64,000 nt of DNA from Clostridiales bacterium (GTDB taxonomy: Bacteria > Bacillota > Clostridia > Oscillospirales > CAG-382): contig DMMZ01000027.1 of assembly GCA_003452915.1 (NCBI GenBank), forward strand, positions 16,233-80,232, given 5' to 3'. The number at the start of each line of letters is the position of its first letter. Within the stretch, counting starts at the first letter, position 1. Below are positions 7,944-16,342 of this stretch, piece after piece. The translations under genes were made by a program, and so were the position numbers. The notes under the pieces were generated by a model. It made no database searches. It was not told the origin of the DNA and was given only the letters and a program-made list of their open reading frames with translations.

Positions 7944-9523
7944 TTATTTTCGTCCTCCTTAATCCATACTCTCAATAATTGAGCAACTGTTTCGGGATTA
8001 TTTGATGAATATTCCTTTATTTGACGTTTTAAAGCCTGTTCTCTTGTCTCATTAATAACAATCTCTCGGGGCAAATTTTGACCGGAAGAATTTCTGGATA
8101 TAGCATCTTCAAATTTATCGTTTATAATGGATTTATTTTTATTTTTCTTACCTGCTAAAGTTAATATTATAATGATAACGACTATTAAAATAAATCCTGC
8201 TCCAATACCACCGATAAGAATAACTTCTTTTGAATTTAAATTTAATAATATACCACTTGAGTTTGTTTCTTCCGGGAATGATATTTCAGACACTTCAACA
8301 AATTCTGCGTTTGTAACGACAACCTTATCAATCGAGACACCCGCGCTGTATGCTACAAGCTCTTTATACTTTGCCTTATTTTCATCGGAAAGCTCGTTTG
8401 AATTTATTATTACTGCCACAGAAACATCCGTAATATTTCCACCATTATCTTGTATTACTTTTACAAGCTGGTTAACCAGATATTCTGCACTATAATTATC
8501 ACTGGTTATGATACCGCTGTTTGACTCTTCTGTATCGTCTGATTCTGTATATATAGGAACACCATCGGTATTTGAGACAGTATCCGTATTTCCCGAATTA
8601 GTTGAATTATTACCGGTGGCTTTGCCTGTTCGCTCAACCCAGGAAATAATTCCATTATCACCGATTACGGGTGTATAAATTATTTCTTCGCTGGAAACCT
8701 TGCCAAAATCGACCTTAACATTTACAGCGACACTCATACCGTTTTCGCCGAATATGGGTTTTAAAAATTCTTCTATATTATTTTCGAATACATTATTGAT
8801 AATATTAACTGTTTCTATTTTTAAATATGCGTTGTCAACGCCTTCTTCTGCTTGTTTAGAGTTTAATTGTTCACCCTGGCTGTTGATTATAGCTACTTTT
8901 TCTCCGCTTAGCCCCGGTACGCTATTTGCAACAAGCTGTTCGATGCCTTTTATCTGTTTCGAACTAAGTTCCGCATTAGAATATAATTCAAGTATAACCG
9001 ATGCTGTTATATCAATTTTTTCATCCTTTAAAACATAGGAGTTATCTTCGGGAATACTTAAATTTACTATTGCACTATTTACACCTTGGAGCGTTTTTAT
9101 TGAATTCTGAAGCCTGTCTTGAAGCTGAAAAACAAGCAATTGCTTTTTTTCATAATCAGAAGTTAATAAGTCAGATTTTTCGGTAAAAATATCATAGTTT
9201 AACGTGCTTTTAGGATAACCTTCTGATGCAAGCTGCATTTTTAGCTTAGCTTCATCCAATGCAGGAACAAGCAAGGTACCATCATCCTCAACTTTTACAT
9301 CAACTGCCATTTCTTCTAACAATGCAAAAATCTGTGCCGATTCAACAGCCGATAAGCCACTGTATAAAACGGTATATTTACCGCTGTTTAATATTATCGA
9401 GATAATTATCGAGCCTGCAATAATTGCGCTCAAAGCTATATAAACAAATAGCTTTGTGCCTTTTCCGAGCTTTTTATAAAAACTCCCTAACTGCTTAAAA
9501 ATGCTTGTAATCGATAAATTCAT
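7940..9523 (-). CDS. fliF: Flagellar MS-ring protein FliF
   Basis: 527 residues. An N-terminal membrane segment (about 25-45) is followed by the YscJ/FliF ring-building domain ('YTVLYSGLSAVESAQIFALL', 'LASEGYPKSTLNYDIF'). A C-terminal membrane segment (about 425-450) and a cytoplasmic tail ending 'ETVAQLLRVWIKEDENN', the FliG-binding site, complete it. FliF forms the membrane ring on which rod, C-ring and export gate assemble. A Ser/Thr/Asn/Gly-rich loop separates the ring domains. Upstream fliE, flgC and flgB are in the usual order. Confidence 0.96.
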   Translation of the reverse strand: MNLSITSIFKQLGSFYKKLGKGTKLFVYIALSAIIAGSIIISIILNSGKYTVLYSGLSAVESAQIFALLEEMAVDVKVEDDGTLLVPALDEAKLKMQLASEGYPKSTLNYDIFTEKSDLLTSDYEKKQLLVFQLQDRLQNSIKTLQGVNSAIVNLSIPEDNSYVLKDEKIDITASVILELYSNAELSSKQIKGIEQLVANSVPGLSGEKVAIINSQGEQLNSKQAEEGVDNAYLKIETVNIINNVFENNIEEFLKPIFGENGMSVAVNVKVDFGKVSSEEIIYTPVIGDNGIISWVERTGKATGNNSTNSGNTDTVSNTDGVPIYTESDDTEESNSGIITSDNYSAEYLVNQLVKVIQDNGGNITDVSVAVIINSNELSDENKAKYKELVAYSAGVSIDKVVVTNAEFVEVSEISFPEETNSSGILLNLNSKEVILIGGIGAGFILIVVIIIILTLAGKKNKNKSIINDKFEDAISRNSSGQNLPREIVINETREQALKRQIKEYSSNNPETVAQLLRVWIKEDENN

Positions 9524-9597
9524 AATCCTTGCTGTTACATTTTACCGATCTAATTAGCATTGGTAAAATGCAATCCTTTCTGTTAACTAAATTTCAA

Positions 9598-9909
9598 TTA
9601 CAGAGTAATACGCATTATCTCATTATAAGCATCAAGAGCTTTGTTTCTGACTTGAACCAGCGTTTGGATCGCCAGATCCGCTTTTGCCATGTCTATTGTT
9701 AAAGTATGTAATGCATCGGTGTCTCCGGATGCGATTTTTAAAGCATCTACCTGTACTGCTGCATCGGTATTATAAACATTTGCAACAGCGTCCTCCAACA
9801 TATCAGCAAAGGGTATAAAACTTTCGTCCGTTTCCTGTGTATTAAAGCTTTTTGTTATGTTATTTATTATTTCTGATGTATTGATACTGTTTATTGGGAT
9901 AATTGCCAT
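9598..9909 (-). CDS. fliE: Flagellar hook-basal body complex protein FliE
   Basis: 103 residues, typical size. Conserved C-terminal text 'ALHTLTIDMAKADLAIQTLV' followed by 'QVRNKALDAYNEIMRITL' is diagnostic of FliE. It is the adaptor between the MS-ring/export gate and the proximal rod and one of the first exported subunits. It lies between flgC and fliF, its standard place. The 74 nt gap to fliF has no evident terminator. Confidence 0.95.
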   Translation of the reverse strand: MAIIPINSINTSEIINNITKSFNTQETDESFIPFADMLEDAVANVYNTDAAVQVDALKIASGDTDALHTLTIDMAKADLAIQTLVQVRNKALDAYNEIMRITL

Positions 9910-9964
9910 AATTTATATTCATACCTTTCATCGATATTCGATTGCTTGTGGGTGGAAAATATAT

Positions 9965-10402
9965 TTACTGTCCTATTTCAAGAGCTTTTGTTGCCATATT
10001 TTTTACTGCGTTAAAAACTGTAATATTTGCTTCATATGAACGGGATGCAGCTAACATATCAACCATCTCTTCTACTGTATTTATATTAGGTATCTCCACA
10101 TAACCTTCTTCGTTTGCGAGTGGATTTTCGGGATCATATTCCAGCACGAACGCTTTATTATCCTCAACAATTGCGCTGACTTCAACGCCGCCGAAAGAAG
10201 ATACTTCATTTATAGCGTCGCTGAGTTCTGCTGAAAAATTATTGTTGTCTAATTTCTCAGAAAGCACAACCAGCTTTCTTCTATACGCACCTTCTGGCCC
10301 TTTAGTATTAGCATTTGCTAAGTTTTGTGATATAACTTCCATTCTTAGCTTGTTTGCAGTCAAAGCAGAACCCGATATATTAAGTGAACTTAAGAATGCC
10401 AC
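9965..10402 (-). CDS. flgC: Flagellar basal-body rod protein FlgC
   Basis: 145 residues. N-terminal rod signature 'LNISGSALTANKLRMEVISQ' with 'NLANANT', the conserved 'EYDPENPLANEEGYVEIPNI', and a C-terminal 'MVDMLAASRSYEANITVFNA' that pairs with the N-terminus in the rod coiled coil. It forms part of the proximal rod. FlgB is encoded 15 nt upstream, with an SD (GGAGG) before the start. Confidence 0.96.
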   Translation of the reverse strand: MAFLSSLNISGSALTANKLRMEVISQNLANANTKGPEGAYRRKLVVLSEKLDNNNFSAELSDAINEVSSFGGVEVSAIVEDNKAFVLEYDPENPLANEEGYVEIPNINTVEEMVDMLAASRSYEANITVFNAVKNMATKALEIGQ

Positions 10403-10417
10403 GGCTTTACCTCCTTA

Positions 10418-10804
10418 TCATTTACCACCATTAATTGCATATTTTAATCTGTTTATCTGTGATGTTAATGAGCTTATCAAATAATCATATTGTATTTGTG
10501 CTCTTGCAAGTTCTATATTTTCGTAATCAAGATTAACACTATTTCCATCTTCTTTTGTCGAAGCTGTACTATTTTCTGTTAAAACAGGCTCAATATTTTC
10601 GATTGCTCTTTTAACAGCACTGATATTATCATAATTATCATTTAATAGATCCTTAAATATATTTTCAAATTCAATACTCTTCGTTTTATAACCTGGAGTC
10701 TCGGAATTTGCTATATTATTTGATATAACCTGTTGCCGCAACCAAACTGCATCAAGGCTCTTTTGAAGCACATTCATGCTCACACCTTCTAAATAGTTAC
10801 TCAT
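10418..10804 (-). CDS. flgB: Flagellar basal-body rod protein FlgB
   Basis: 128 residues. 'LDAVWLRQQVISNNIANSET' with 'PGYKTKSIEFENIFK' is the FlgB rod signature, and the C-terminal 'ARAQIQYDYLISSLTSQINR' is the matching helix. It is the first gene of the minus-strand flagellar operon and directly faces a 615-nt AT-rich divergent region. The SD AGAGAGGAAT precedes the ATG. Its promoter must lie in that divergent region, but I could not single it out. Confidence 0.95.
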   Translation of the reverse strand: MSNYLEGVSMNVLQKSLDAVWLRQQVISNNIANSETPGYKTKSIEFENIFKDLLNDNYDNISAVKRAIENIEPVLTENSTASTKEDGNSVNLDYENIELARAQIQYDYLISSLTSQINRLKYAINGGK

Positions 10805-11419
10805 AATATAATCATTCCTCTCTATTCCGGATCATTATGTTTATACAGATTTGAAGAGATTTATAAACAAAAACTGCATTTTTATACGTAAATTGTAAAT
10901 AAAAAATCTCGCATTAAAAATGAACGGTAATTAACTATTGTGACACAATAAACACACTAGCAACACGTTTAGATATAATACGACATTATTCGACAATGTT
11001 AATCTTAATTACTATATTAAAAAACAATACTTATAAAAATATTTTAAATTAAATAGATGTATTTATTTTTATTAAAATGTAAGATTTATTCAATTATTTT
11101 ATTATTAATATAGCATATTATTTAAAGGGTGTCAATGAGTAAAATGATAAAAAATACATTTTTTTTAGTAATTAACTAAACTATATTTGGTAACTGTCGA
11201 TATATATTCGCCAAAATTTATACCATAAATTAACTGTAACATTTAAGTCTTATAAATAAATCAAATTGTAGTTAAACCTTTATAAAAATTACACGATATA
11301 TAATATAAAGAGTATAATTATTAAAATCATAACTTTATAAATATTATTTTCTACTTTTTGTTTATTTTATCGATATTAATATTTACCGTCTAAAAAGACG
11401 AAAGGAAGGTTTTATAAAG
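10805..11419. other. Divergent AT-rich intergenic region between flgB and fliD
   Basis: 615 nt with no credible coding sequence on either strand. It must carry promoters for both flagellar operons. A sigma-28-like site for the fliD side is annotated separately. No clear sigma-A or sigma-28 site with correct spacing was found for flgB. Runs of A and T dominate, including an A/T-only stretch around 11030-11100 that may be curved DNA. Confidence 0.6.
11177..11203 (+). promoter_or_regulatory. Candidate sigma-28 (SigD/FliA-type) promoter for fliD operon
   Basis: TAAA at 11177-11180, then exactly 15 bases, then GTCGATAT at 11196-11203. The SigD/FliA consensus is TAAA, 15 bases, GCCGATAA, giving 4/4 and 6/8 matches with ideal spacing. 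It points toward fliD, 217 nt downstream, a class of late flagellar genes normally driven by this factor. Confidence 0.55.
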
Positions 11420-13318
11420 ATGTCAACAGTAAGCAACACCACTATGAGATTGTCCGGTTTAGCGTCAACGTTAGATACTGAATCAATTGTGCGTGATTTA
11501 ATGGAAGTGAGCCGAATAAAAGTTGATCAAGTTGGTCAGCAAAAACAAATACTGGAGTGGAAGCAGGAATTTTATAAAGAAATTGCGACAAAACTATATG
11601 AATTTCAAACGAAATTCTATAATAGTTCGTCCTCTTGGAGTGATGAACTTTCTAAGCTTTCAGCATCCTATAATTCTAATTATATTTCAGTTAATACTTC
11701 CTCAAATTCAACAGCGGGTAATATCTATATAGATGACATTATAAGTCTTGCTTCATCAACAAAAGTAGTTAGCAGCACGTCAGTCAGCTCTAATCCTTCT
11801 ATTGAAATAAATACAGACAACCTTAGTGAACTGGTAGGTAAAAGCATTGTAGTAAATTTAAACGGTATTGAAAAGCTGCTTACCTTTACAGACAGAACAT
11901 ATGCTACCTCTGTGGATGTACAGGGTGAACTTCAATCACTTATAAACAATTCTTTTGGCAATGGAAAAGCAACCGTCAATCTTTATGGCAATACTATGTC
12001 GCTTAATGCAGAAAATAGTACTATAATTCTAAAAACACCAACTGATGGCACAGAACCATCATCTGTTTTAACTTTTGACAGTTATTCGTCAAATAGAGTG
12101 GATTTCAATGTATCTCTAAGTTCTGCTACATTAGCTTCGCCTGCTTTAAACGGAAATGATGTTAAATTTACTATCAACGGTAAGCCATTTGAATTTACCT
12201 CAGCAAATACACTAAACGATATTATGACAAAAATAAATTCAAGTAGTGCTGGAGTACAATTGACTTACTCCATACTTACCGATAAATTCACTCTTACTTC
12301 TACTGCAACAGGTTCTGCAAATGATATTACTTATACGGATACTGCCGGCACTTTGATGAGTTCTCTTTTTGGAGCAGGTGTTAAAACAAGCGGTACAGAT
12401 GCTGTTGTAAAACTTAACGCTAATGGTTCTACAAATGCGGAGGATATGATAACCATAACAAGAAGCACAAATATAATAGATGTTGATGGAACAACCATTA
12501 CCCTTTTGAGTAAAGCTACGGACGAGTCTTCAGAAAAGATAAACATCACACTTAGTCGTGAAAACGAGTCTATAATCAGCAAAATAAAATCTTTTGTTGA
12601 TGATTATAATAGCTTACTCTCATCAATAACAACAAAACTTTCCGAAGAACATGAAAAAAATTATACTCCGTTAACCAATACACAAAAAGAAGACATGAGC
12701 GAAACTGAAATAGAATTATGGACAAAGAAAGCCAAAATCGGACTTTTAGCTAATGATACATATTTAAAAGCAATCGCTGCCGAACTTCGCAGCATATTTT
12801 ATACACAGGTATCTGAACTTGGAGATAGCACCGCATCAATTGGTTTAATGTCTGAAATTGGTATTTCAACAACCGTTTATTCTGATAAAGGTAAACTAAC
12901 AATAGACGAAACAAAGCTAAAAGCTGCCTTAATTAATAATTCTGAAAAAGTAATGGCTTTATTTAAACAGAAAAGCGATAAAGCATTTTCATTATATTCG
13001 ACTGCTGAGGTTCAACAGGAACGTTTTAATGAATCCGGAATATTCGATCGATTAGGTGATTTTTTAAGTAAAAACCTTAGTAAAGTCGGTAAAAAAGGTG
13101 TTCTAATAAATCTTGTGGGATCTCCAACCGACACTTATACGGGAGAAACCGATTATAGCAAACGAATTAGTGCTCTGGAAAATAAAATGGAAGATATGGA
13201 AGAATCTTTAGTTGACGAGGAAAATCGTTATTGGAGGCAATTTACAGCAATGGAATCAGCGCTGGCAAAACTCAATCAGCAAAGTGCATGGTTATCAAAT
13301 ATGCTAGGCGATAAATAA
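11420..13318 (+). CDS. fliD: Flagellar filament capping protein FliD
   Basis: 632 residues. The N-terminal 'LDTESIVRDLMEVSRIKVDQ' plus 'QKQILEWKQEFYKEIATKL' is the FliD signature. The middle is Ser/Thr-rich, variable and surface exposed. The C-terminal 'RISALENKMEDMEESLVDEE' and 'QFTAMESALAKLNQQSAWLS' are the coiled coil that caps the filament. The protein is exported through the flagellar system and folds flagellin at the tip. FliS follows after 26 nt. No flagellin gene is in this window. Confidence 0.96.
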   Translation: MSTVSNTTMRLSGLASTLDTESIVRDLMEVSRIKVDQVGQQKQILEWKQEFYKEIATKLYEFQTKFYNSSSSWSDELSKLSASYNSNYISVNTSSNSTAGNIYIDDIISLASSTKVVSSTSVSSNPSIEINTDNLSELVGKSIVVNLNGIEKLLTFTDRTYATSVDVQGELQSLINNSFGNGKATVNLYGNTMSLNAENSTIILKTPTDGTEPSSVLTFDSYSSNRVDFNVSLSSATLASPALNGNDVKFTINGKPFEFTSANTLNDIMTKINSSSAGVQLTYSILTDKFTLTSTATGSANDITYTDTAGTLMSSLFGAGVKTSGTDAVVKLNANGSTNAEDMITITRSTNIIDVDGTTITLLSKATDESSEKINITLSRENESIISKIKSFVDDYNSLLSSITTKLSEEHEKNYTPLTNTQKEDMSETEIELWTKKAKIGLLANDTYLKAIAAELRSIFYTQVSELGDSTASIGLMSEIGISTTVYSDKGKLTIDETKLKAALINNSEKVMALFKQKSDKAFSLYSTAEVQQERFNESGIFDRLGDFLSKNLSKVGKKGVLINLVGSPTDTYTGETDYSKRISALENKMEDMEESLVDEENRYWRQFTAMESALAKLNQQSAWLSNMLGDK

Positions 13319-13344
13319 ATTATTATAGGAGATTAGGAATAAAT

Positions 13345-13725
13345 ATGAATGCACAATACCAAAGATACCAAAAACAGTCTGTCAACGCATTAACTTCAGG
13401 TGAACAATTGGTTTTATTATTTGAGCAGGCTTGTGTTAATATCTCAAAGTCTATAAATTTTATAGAAAAGAATGATATTTTCGGTGCTCACAATTCAATA
13501 ATAAAAACAGAGAATATATTTTATTACCTTATTGATAATCTTGATTTGACCTATCCAATTTCAGCCAATCTTTTTTCTCTTTATAATTTTATTACCGACA
13601 GATTGGTTCAAGCGAATATTAAAAAAGATGCTAAAATTCTTTACGAAGTTCAAAAGCTTACTTGCGAGCTTCGGGATACTTGGAAAGAAGCGGAATATCT
13701 ATCACGTAATGGAGCATCTAAATGA
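13345..13725 (+). CDS. fliS: Flagellar secretion chaperone FliS
   Basis: 126 residues, normal length. 'YQRYQKQSVNALTSGEQLVL' and 'LFEQACVNISKSINFIEKND' match the first helices of FliS. It binds the flagellin C-terminus in the cytosol and prevents early polymerisation. It is encoded right after fliD, the usual arrangement, and its stop overlaps the next start (ATGA). Confidence 0.93.
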   Translation: MNAQYQRYQKQSVNALTSGEQLVLLFEQACVNISKSINFIEKNDIFGAHNSIIKTENIFYYLIDNLDLTYPISANLFSLYNFITDRLVQANIKKDAKILYEVQKLTCELRDTWKEAEYLSRNGASK

Positions 13726-14216
13726 AAAACGCAGATATCCAACTATTAATAATCCAAGAATTGGAAAAAACTATTGAACAGGAAATTAAACAATTACATT
13801 GTTTAAATGTTATTTATACAAGCGCTTTAGAATTTATAGAAAATAAAAAGTATGATGAATTTTTTGACAAACTTGATGAACAGCAAATTGTTGAAAATGC
13901 ATTGATAAATACCCAACAGCAAATATCAATTACTGCTGATAAATATAAGAATAGAGTTGAAATAGCTACTTTATTAAGTGGAAGTAATTCTTCTTTAAAC
14001 TTACCTCATTATTTGCGAAAGTTGTCGGATGATGTTTTAATTTCCAGAAAGTTATTAAAAAGCTGTAAGCTGCTTAATGAAAAAATTAAATATCATGTCA
14101 AAGAAGTACAAACAGAAATACAACAAAAAATGGCTTCTTTTAAAAACCGCAGATTAATTAAAACGGGATACAGTTCGCTTAATCCATATAAAACAGGTCT
14201 GGTTATTGATTGTTAA
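13722..14216 (+). CDS. Putative flagellar export chaperone (FlgN-like)
   Basis: 164 residues, all-helical in appearance, beginning MKNADIQLLIIQELEKTIEQ and ending in a basic tail then 'YKTGLVIDC'. Its start overlaps fliS by 4 nt, which implies coupled translation and a flagellar role. Size and helical content suit FlgN (chaperone of hook-filament junction proteins) or FliT (chaperone of FliD), but I see no decisive motif. Position after fliD-fliS slightly favours a FliT-like role; the length favours FlgN. Confidence 0.55.
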   Translation: MKNADIQLLIIQELEKTIEQEIKQLHCLNVIYTSALEFIENKKYDEFFDKLDEQQIVENALINTQQQISITADKYKNRVEIATLLSGSNSSLNLPHYLRKLSDDVLISRKLLKSCKLLNEKIKYHVKEVQTEIQQKMASFKNRRLIKTGYSSLNPYKTGLVIDC

Positions 14217-14242
14217 TAAAGTAATGTTAGTGGGGTACATAT

Positions 14243-15055
14243 ATGGATATAGCAAGTATTATAGGATTAATATCGGGTATAGGCTTTGTAATCTATGGTT
14301 ATACAATGGACGGTGGTAAAGTAGGATCCTTATGGTTGATTAGTGCCGTAGTTATTGTTGCAGGGGGCAGCTTCGGTTCCGTCTGTCTTTCATATGGCAT
14401 GAATCAATTAAAGAAGTTTCCAAAACTTCTTATCGAAGTTTACACAAATCCCAAATCAACCGTTAACGATACAATTGAATATTTAATAACTTTATCACAA
14501 ACAGCAAAGCAGAACGGATTATTAAGTTTAGAAAAAGCTGTAATGACGGCCGACCCAAAAAAGAAAATTGATCCTTTTTTAAAACGTGGTATATTAAGTG
14601 TGGTTGACGGTACCGATCCTGAAAAAATCAATGAAATTATGCAAAGTGATATCTATGTTTATGAACAAGATAAACAAATTGCTATATCTATGTTTGATTC
14701 ACTTGCGGCATTCGCTCCTGCATTCGGTATGATAGGCACGATTATCGGAATGATATCAATGCTATCGGCAGGTATGGATAACCCAGATAAATTAACATAA
14801 GCAATTGCTGTCGCTTTTATCACAACCCTTTACGGAAGCTTATTATCAAACTTGGTTTTTATTCCCTCTGCAACTAAGTTACGCGCAAGATTATCGAATT
14901 ACCGTTTGGAAAAAGAAATGATTATTGAAGCTGTTTGTGCTATCAGAAACGGTGTTAACCCAAAAATGCTGAGAGAACAATTATCATCCTATTTAATTCT
15001 GGATGCAAAATCACCTAAAAAGAAACCGCCCGTTAAAAAAGGTGAAGTAAAATGA
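14243..15055 (+). pseudogene. motA: Flagellar stator protein MotA, interrupted by in-frame TAA
   Basis: Reading through one stop gives a 270-codon MotA of normal length. It has TM1-2 (MDIASIIGLISGIGFVIYGY ...), a cytoplasmic domain, TM3 with the key proline ('FAPAFGMIGTIIGMISML'), then TAA at 14798-14800. After that it continues in the same frame with TM4 ('AIAVAFITTLYGSLLSN') and the basic tail up to the motB overlap. The stop falls in the short loop between TM3 and TM4. No frameshift is needed. CAA, AAA or GAA to TAA is a single change. Without TM4 the protein could not form a normal MotA4B2 stator. Alternatives are a sequencing error, real motility loss, or stop-codon suppression. Confidence 0.88.
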
Positions 15056-15831
15056 AAAGGAAAACTGGCGAATCTAAAAAGATAGAAGCCGGAGGATGGC
15101 TTACTACATACGCAGACCTTATGAACAATCTTCTGGTCTTTTTTATATTGCTTTATATGATGAGCGTTATGGACCTAGAAAAATTCCAAATGCTTATCAG
15201 TAGTTTCAACGCCACATTCAAAGGAGAAACTACTGAAACTTCGATTGCAGGAGGTCTGAACGGTGATGATGACTTATCATATGAAATATCAATCGACTCT
15301 AACTCTGAAAACTCAGAGGATGAAAGTTTGGAGACATCGTCAGACGAAGATAATATTCTTGATGACCTCGACAAATTTGTCGCAAAAATAACTACTATTA
15401 TCAAAGAAAAAGGATTTCAAGATCAAATAATAGTGGAAAAAGTTGATGAGTATGTTTACTTTAGGTTTTCTGAAGGTGTCTTATTTGAACCAAATAAAGC
15501 TATCTTAAAGGATGGAAGTTATATAGCTCTAGATTTTATTGCTGAAATTTTAATTGAAGCATATGATGAGATTTCAAGTATTGAAATAGCAGGGCACACT
15601 GCCTGGGTTCCTATCGATGAATTGGATTCCAATTTCTCATCCTGGGAGTTATCAGCAGACCGCGCGATGACGGTATTGAAGTTTTTAGTTCAAAATTGCG
15701 ATCTTGACAAAGAAAAAATGACTGTTATGGGTTTTTCCAGCACACAACCTTATCGTACCGGAGACACCGAAGAAGATAAACAATTAAACAGAAGAGTAGA
15801 AATAAGAATTTCACGTTTAATCGATGATTAA
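15052..15831 (+). CDS. motB: Flagellar stator protein MotB
   Basis: 259 residues. The N-terminal plug/TM segment 'GGWLTTYADLMNNLLVFFIL' keeps the Asp that carries the proton (YADLM). An acidic Ser/Asp/Glu-rich linker follows (about 70-110), then an OmpA-type peptidoglycan-binding domain ('IEIAGHTAWVPIDELDSNFS', 'ELSADRAMTVLKFL', 'NRRVEIRI'). It overlaps motA by 4 nt. MotB appears intact although motA carries a nonsense codon, which fits either a very recent loss or an error. Confidence 0.94.
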   Translation: MKRKTGESKKIEAGGWLTTYADLMNNLLVFFILLYMMSVMDLEKFQMLISSFNATFKGETTETSIAGGLNGDDDLSYEISIDSNSENSEDESLETSSDEDNILDDLDKFVAKITTIIKEKGFQDQIIVEKVDEYVYFRFSEGVLFEPNKAILKDGSYIALDFIAEILIEAYDEISSIEIAGHTAWVPIDELDSNFSSWELSADRAMTVLKFLVQNCDLDKEKMTVMGFSSTQPYRTGDTEEDKQLNRRVEIRISRLIDD

Positions 15832-15896
15832 AACGTTTCAAATAATAATAGATTAACATAGTACATCAGAATAAAATTCAATTTTTACAATAATTG

Positions 15897-15945
15897 AAAA
15901 GCCCTTAAAAACGCCTGTTAATACAGGATTTTAAAGGGCTTTTTG
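15897..15945. terminator. Terminator after motB
   Basis: AAAAGCCCTTaAAA ... TTTTaAAGGGCTTTT forms a long stem with an internal CCTG/CAGG extension, followed by T residues. It closes the fliD-motB operon and is nearly symmetric, so it may act in both directions. Confidence 0.85.
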
Positions 15946-16043
15946 ATTGTAGAAATAGAATTTGAACCCGGGAAACAGAGTCAGTACCATTTATTTAGTT
16001 GACAAATACTATCCATCCTGCGCCTATAATCTAAAATCAAGCA

Positions 16044-16068
16044 TCTTACCTGTATTTATTAACCTGTT
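16044..16068 (+). promoter_or_regulatory. Shared upstream motif, copy 1 (candidate LytTR operator)
   Basis: TCTTACCTGTATT, four bases, AACCTGTT. It matches 20 of 25 positions, without gaps, with 18180-18204 upstream of the LytTR gene. Each copy contains two ACC(T/C)GT half-sites 14 bases apart. It lies before the ABC transporter operon. Confidence 0.5.
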
Positions 16069-16165
16069 ACCGATATAAAACTACCAGATAATGAAAAGAT
16101 ATTTTAATATAAAAAATATTATGATACAATGCTTTCAAGATAAATTTTTAGATGGGAGATAAAGT

Positions 16166-16195
16166 TTGAGTAAATTTTCAAGAAGACTAAATTAA
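16166..16195 (+). CDS. Possible nine-residue leader peptide
   Basis: TTG start 7 bases after GGGAG, encoding MSKFSRRLN then TAA. It lies between the candidate promoter region and repeat copy B. It may be a leader peptide or chance; there is no supporting attenuator. Confidence 0.2.
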   Translation: MSKFSRRLN

Positions 16196-16249
16196 AACAG
16201 CGTAATTCTCACTTCGAGATAAATATCACAGAAAAGAAAGGTCATAAAT

Positions 16250-16341
16250 TTGAAAGATAAATCTTTCAAACACGGTTTTGTGCCGTTACGGCACAATTCC
16301 TGCTTTCGGCAAGAATGCCGAGGAAAGGTATGGTTAATTTG
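16250..16341 (+). repeat. Start-codon-associated structured repeat, copy B
   Basis: Begins with TTGAAAGATAAATCTTTCAA (SD GAAAGG just upstream), then ACGGTTTTGTGCC directly paired to GGCACAATTCC through a five-base loop (GTTAC), so both inner hairpins seen in copies A, C and D are missing. The final hairpin (TTTCGGC-AAGAAT-GCCGA) and GGAAAGG follow. AATTTGAA occurs at both edges (16247-16254 and 16337-16344), like a short target duplication around the start codon. Confidence 0.8.
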
Positions 16342-16342
16342 A
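16250..16342 (+). CDS. Upstream ORF inside repeat copy B (30 codons)
   Basis: TTG start 6 bases after GAAAGGTC..., encoding MKDKSFKHGFVPLRHNS and 13 more residues. Its TGA stop (16340-16342) overlaps the TTG start of the ABC ATPase (16339-16341), a classic arrangement for translational coupling. Translation is unproven. Confidence 0.35.
   Translation: MKDKSFKHGFVPLRHNSCFRQECRGKVWLI

Noticed and set aside
14243..15055. Altered genetic code (TAA as sense codon) to explain motA
   Set aside because: TAA ends most intact genes in the window (for example flgE, motB, tsaC), so reassignment is not credible.
15999..16029. TTGACA ... TATAAT as promoter of the ABC operon
   Set aside because: The spacing is 20 bases, outside the normal 16-18 for sigma A.
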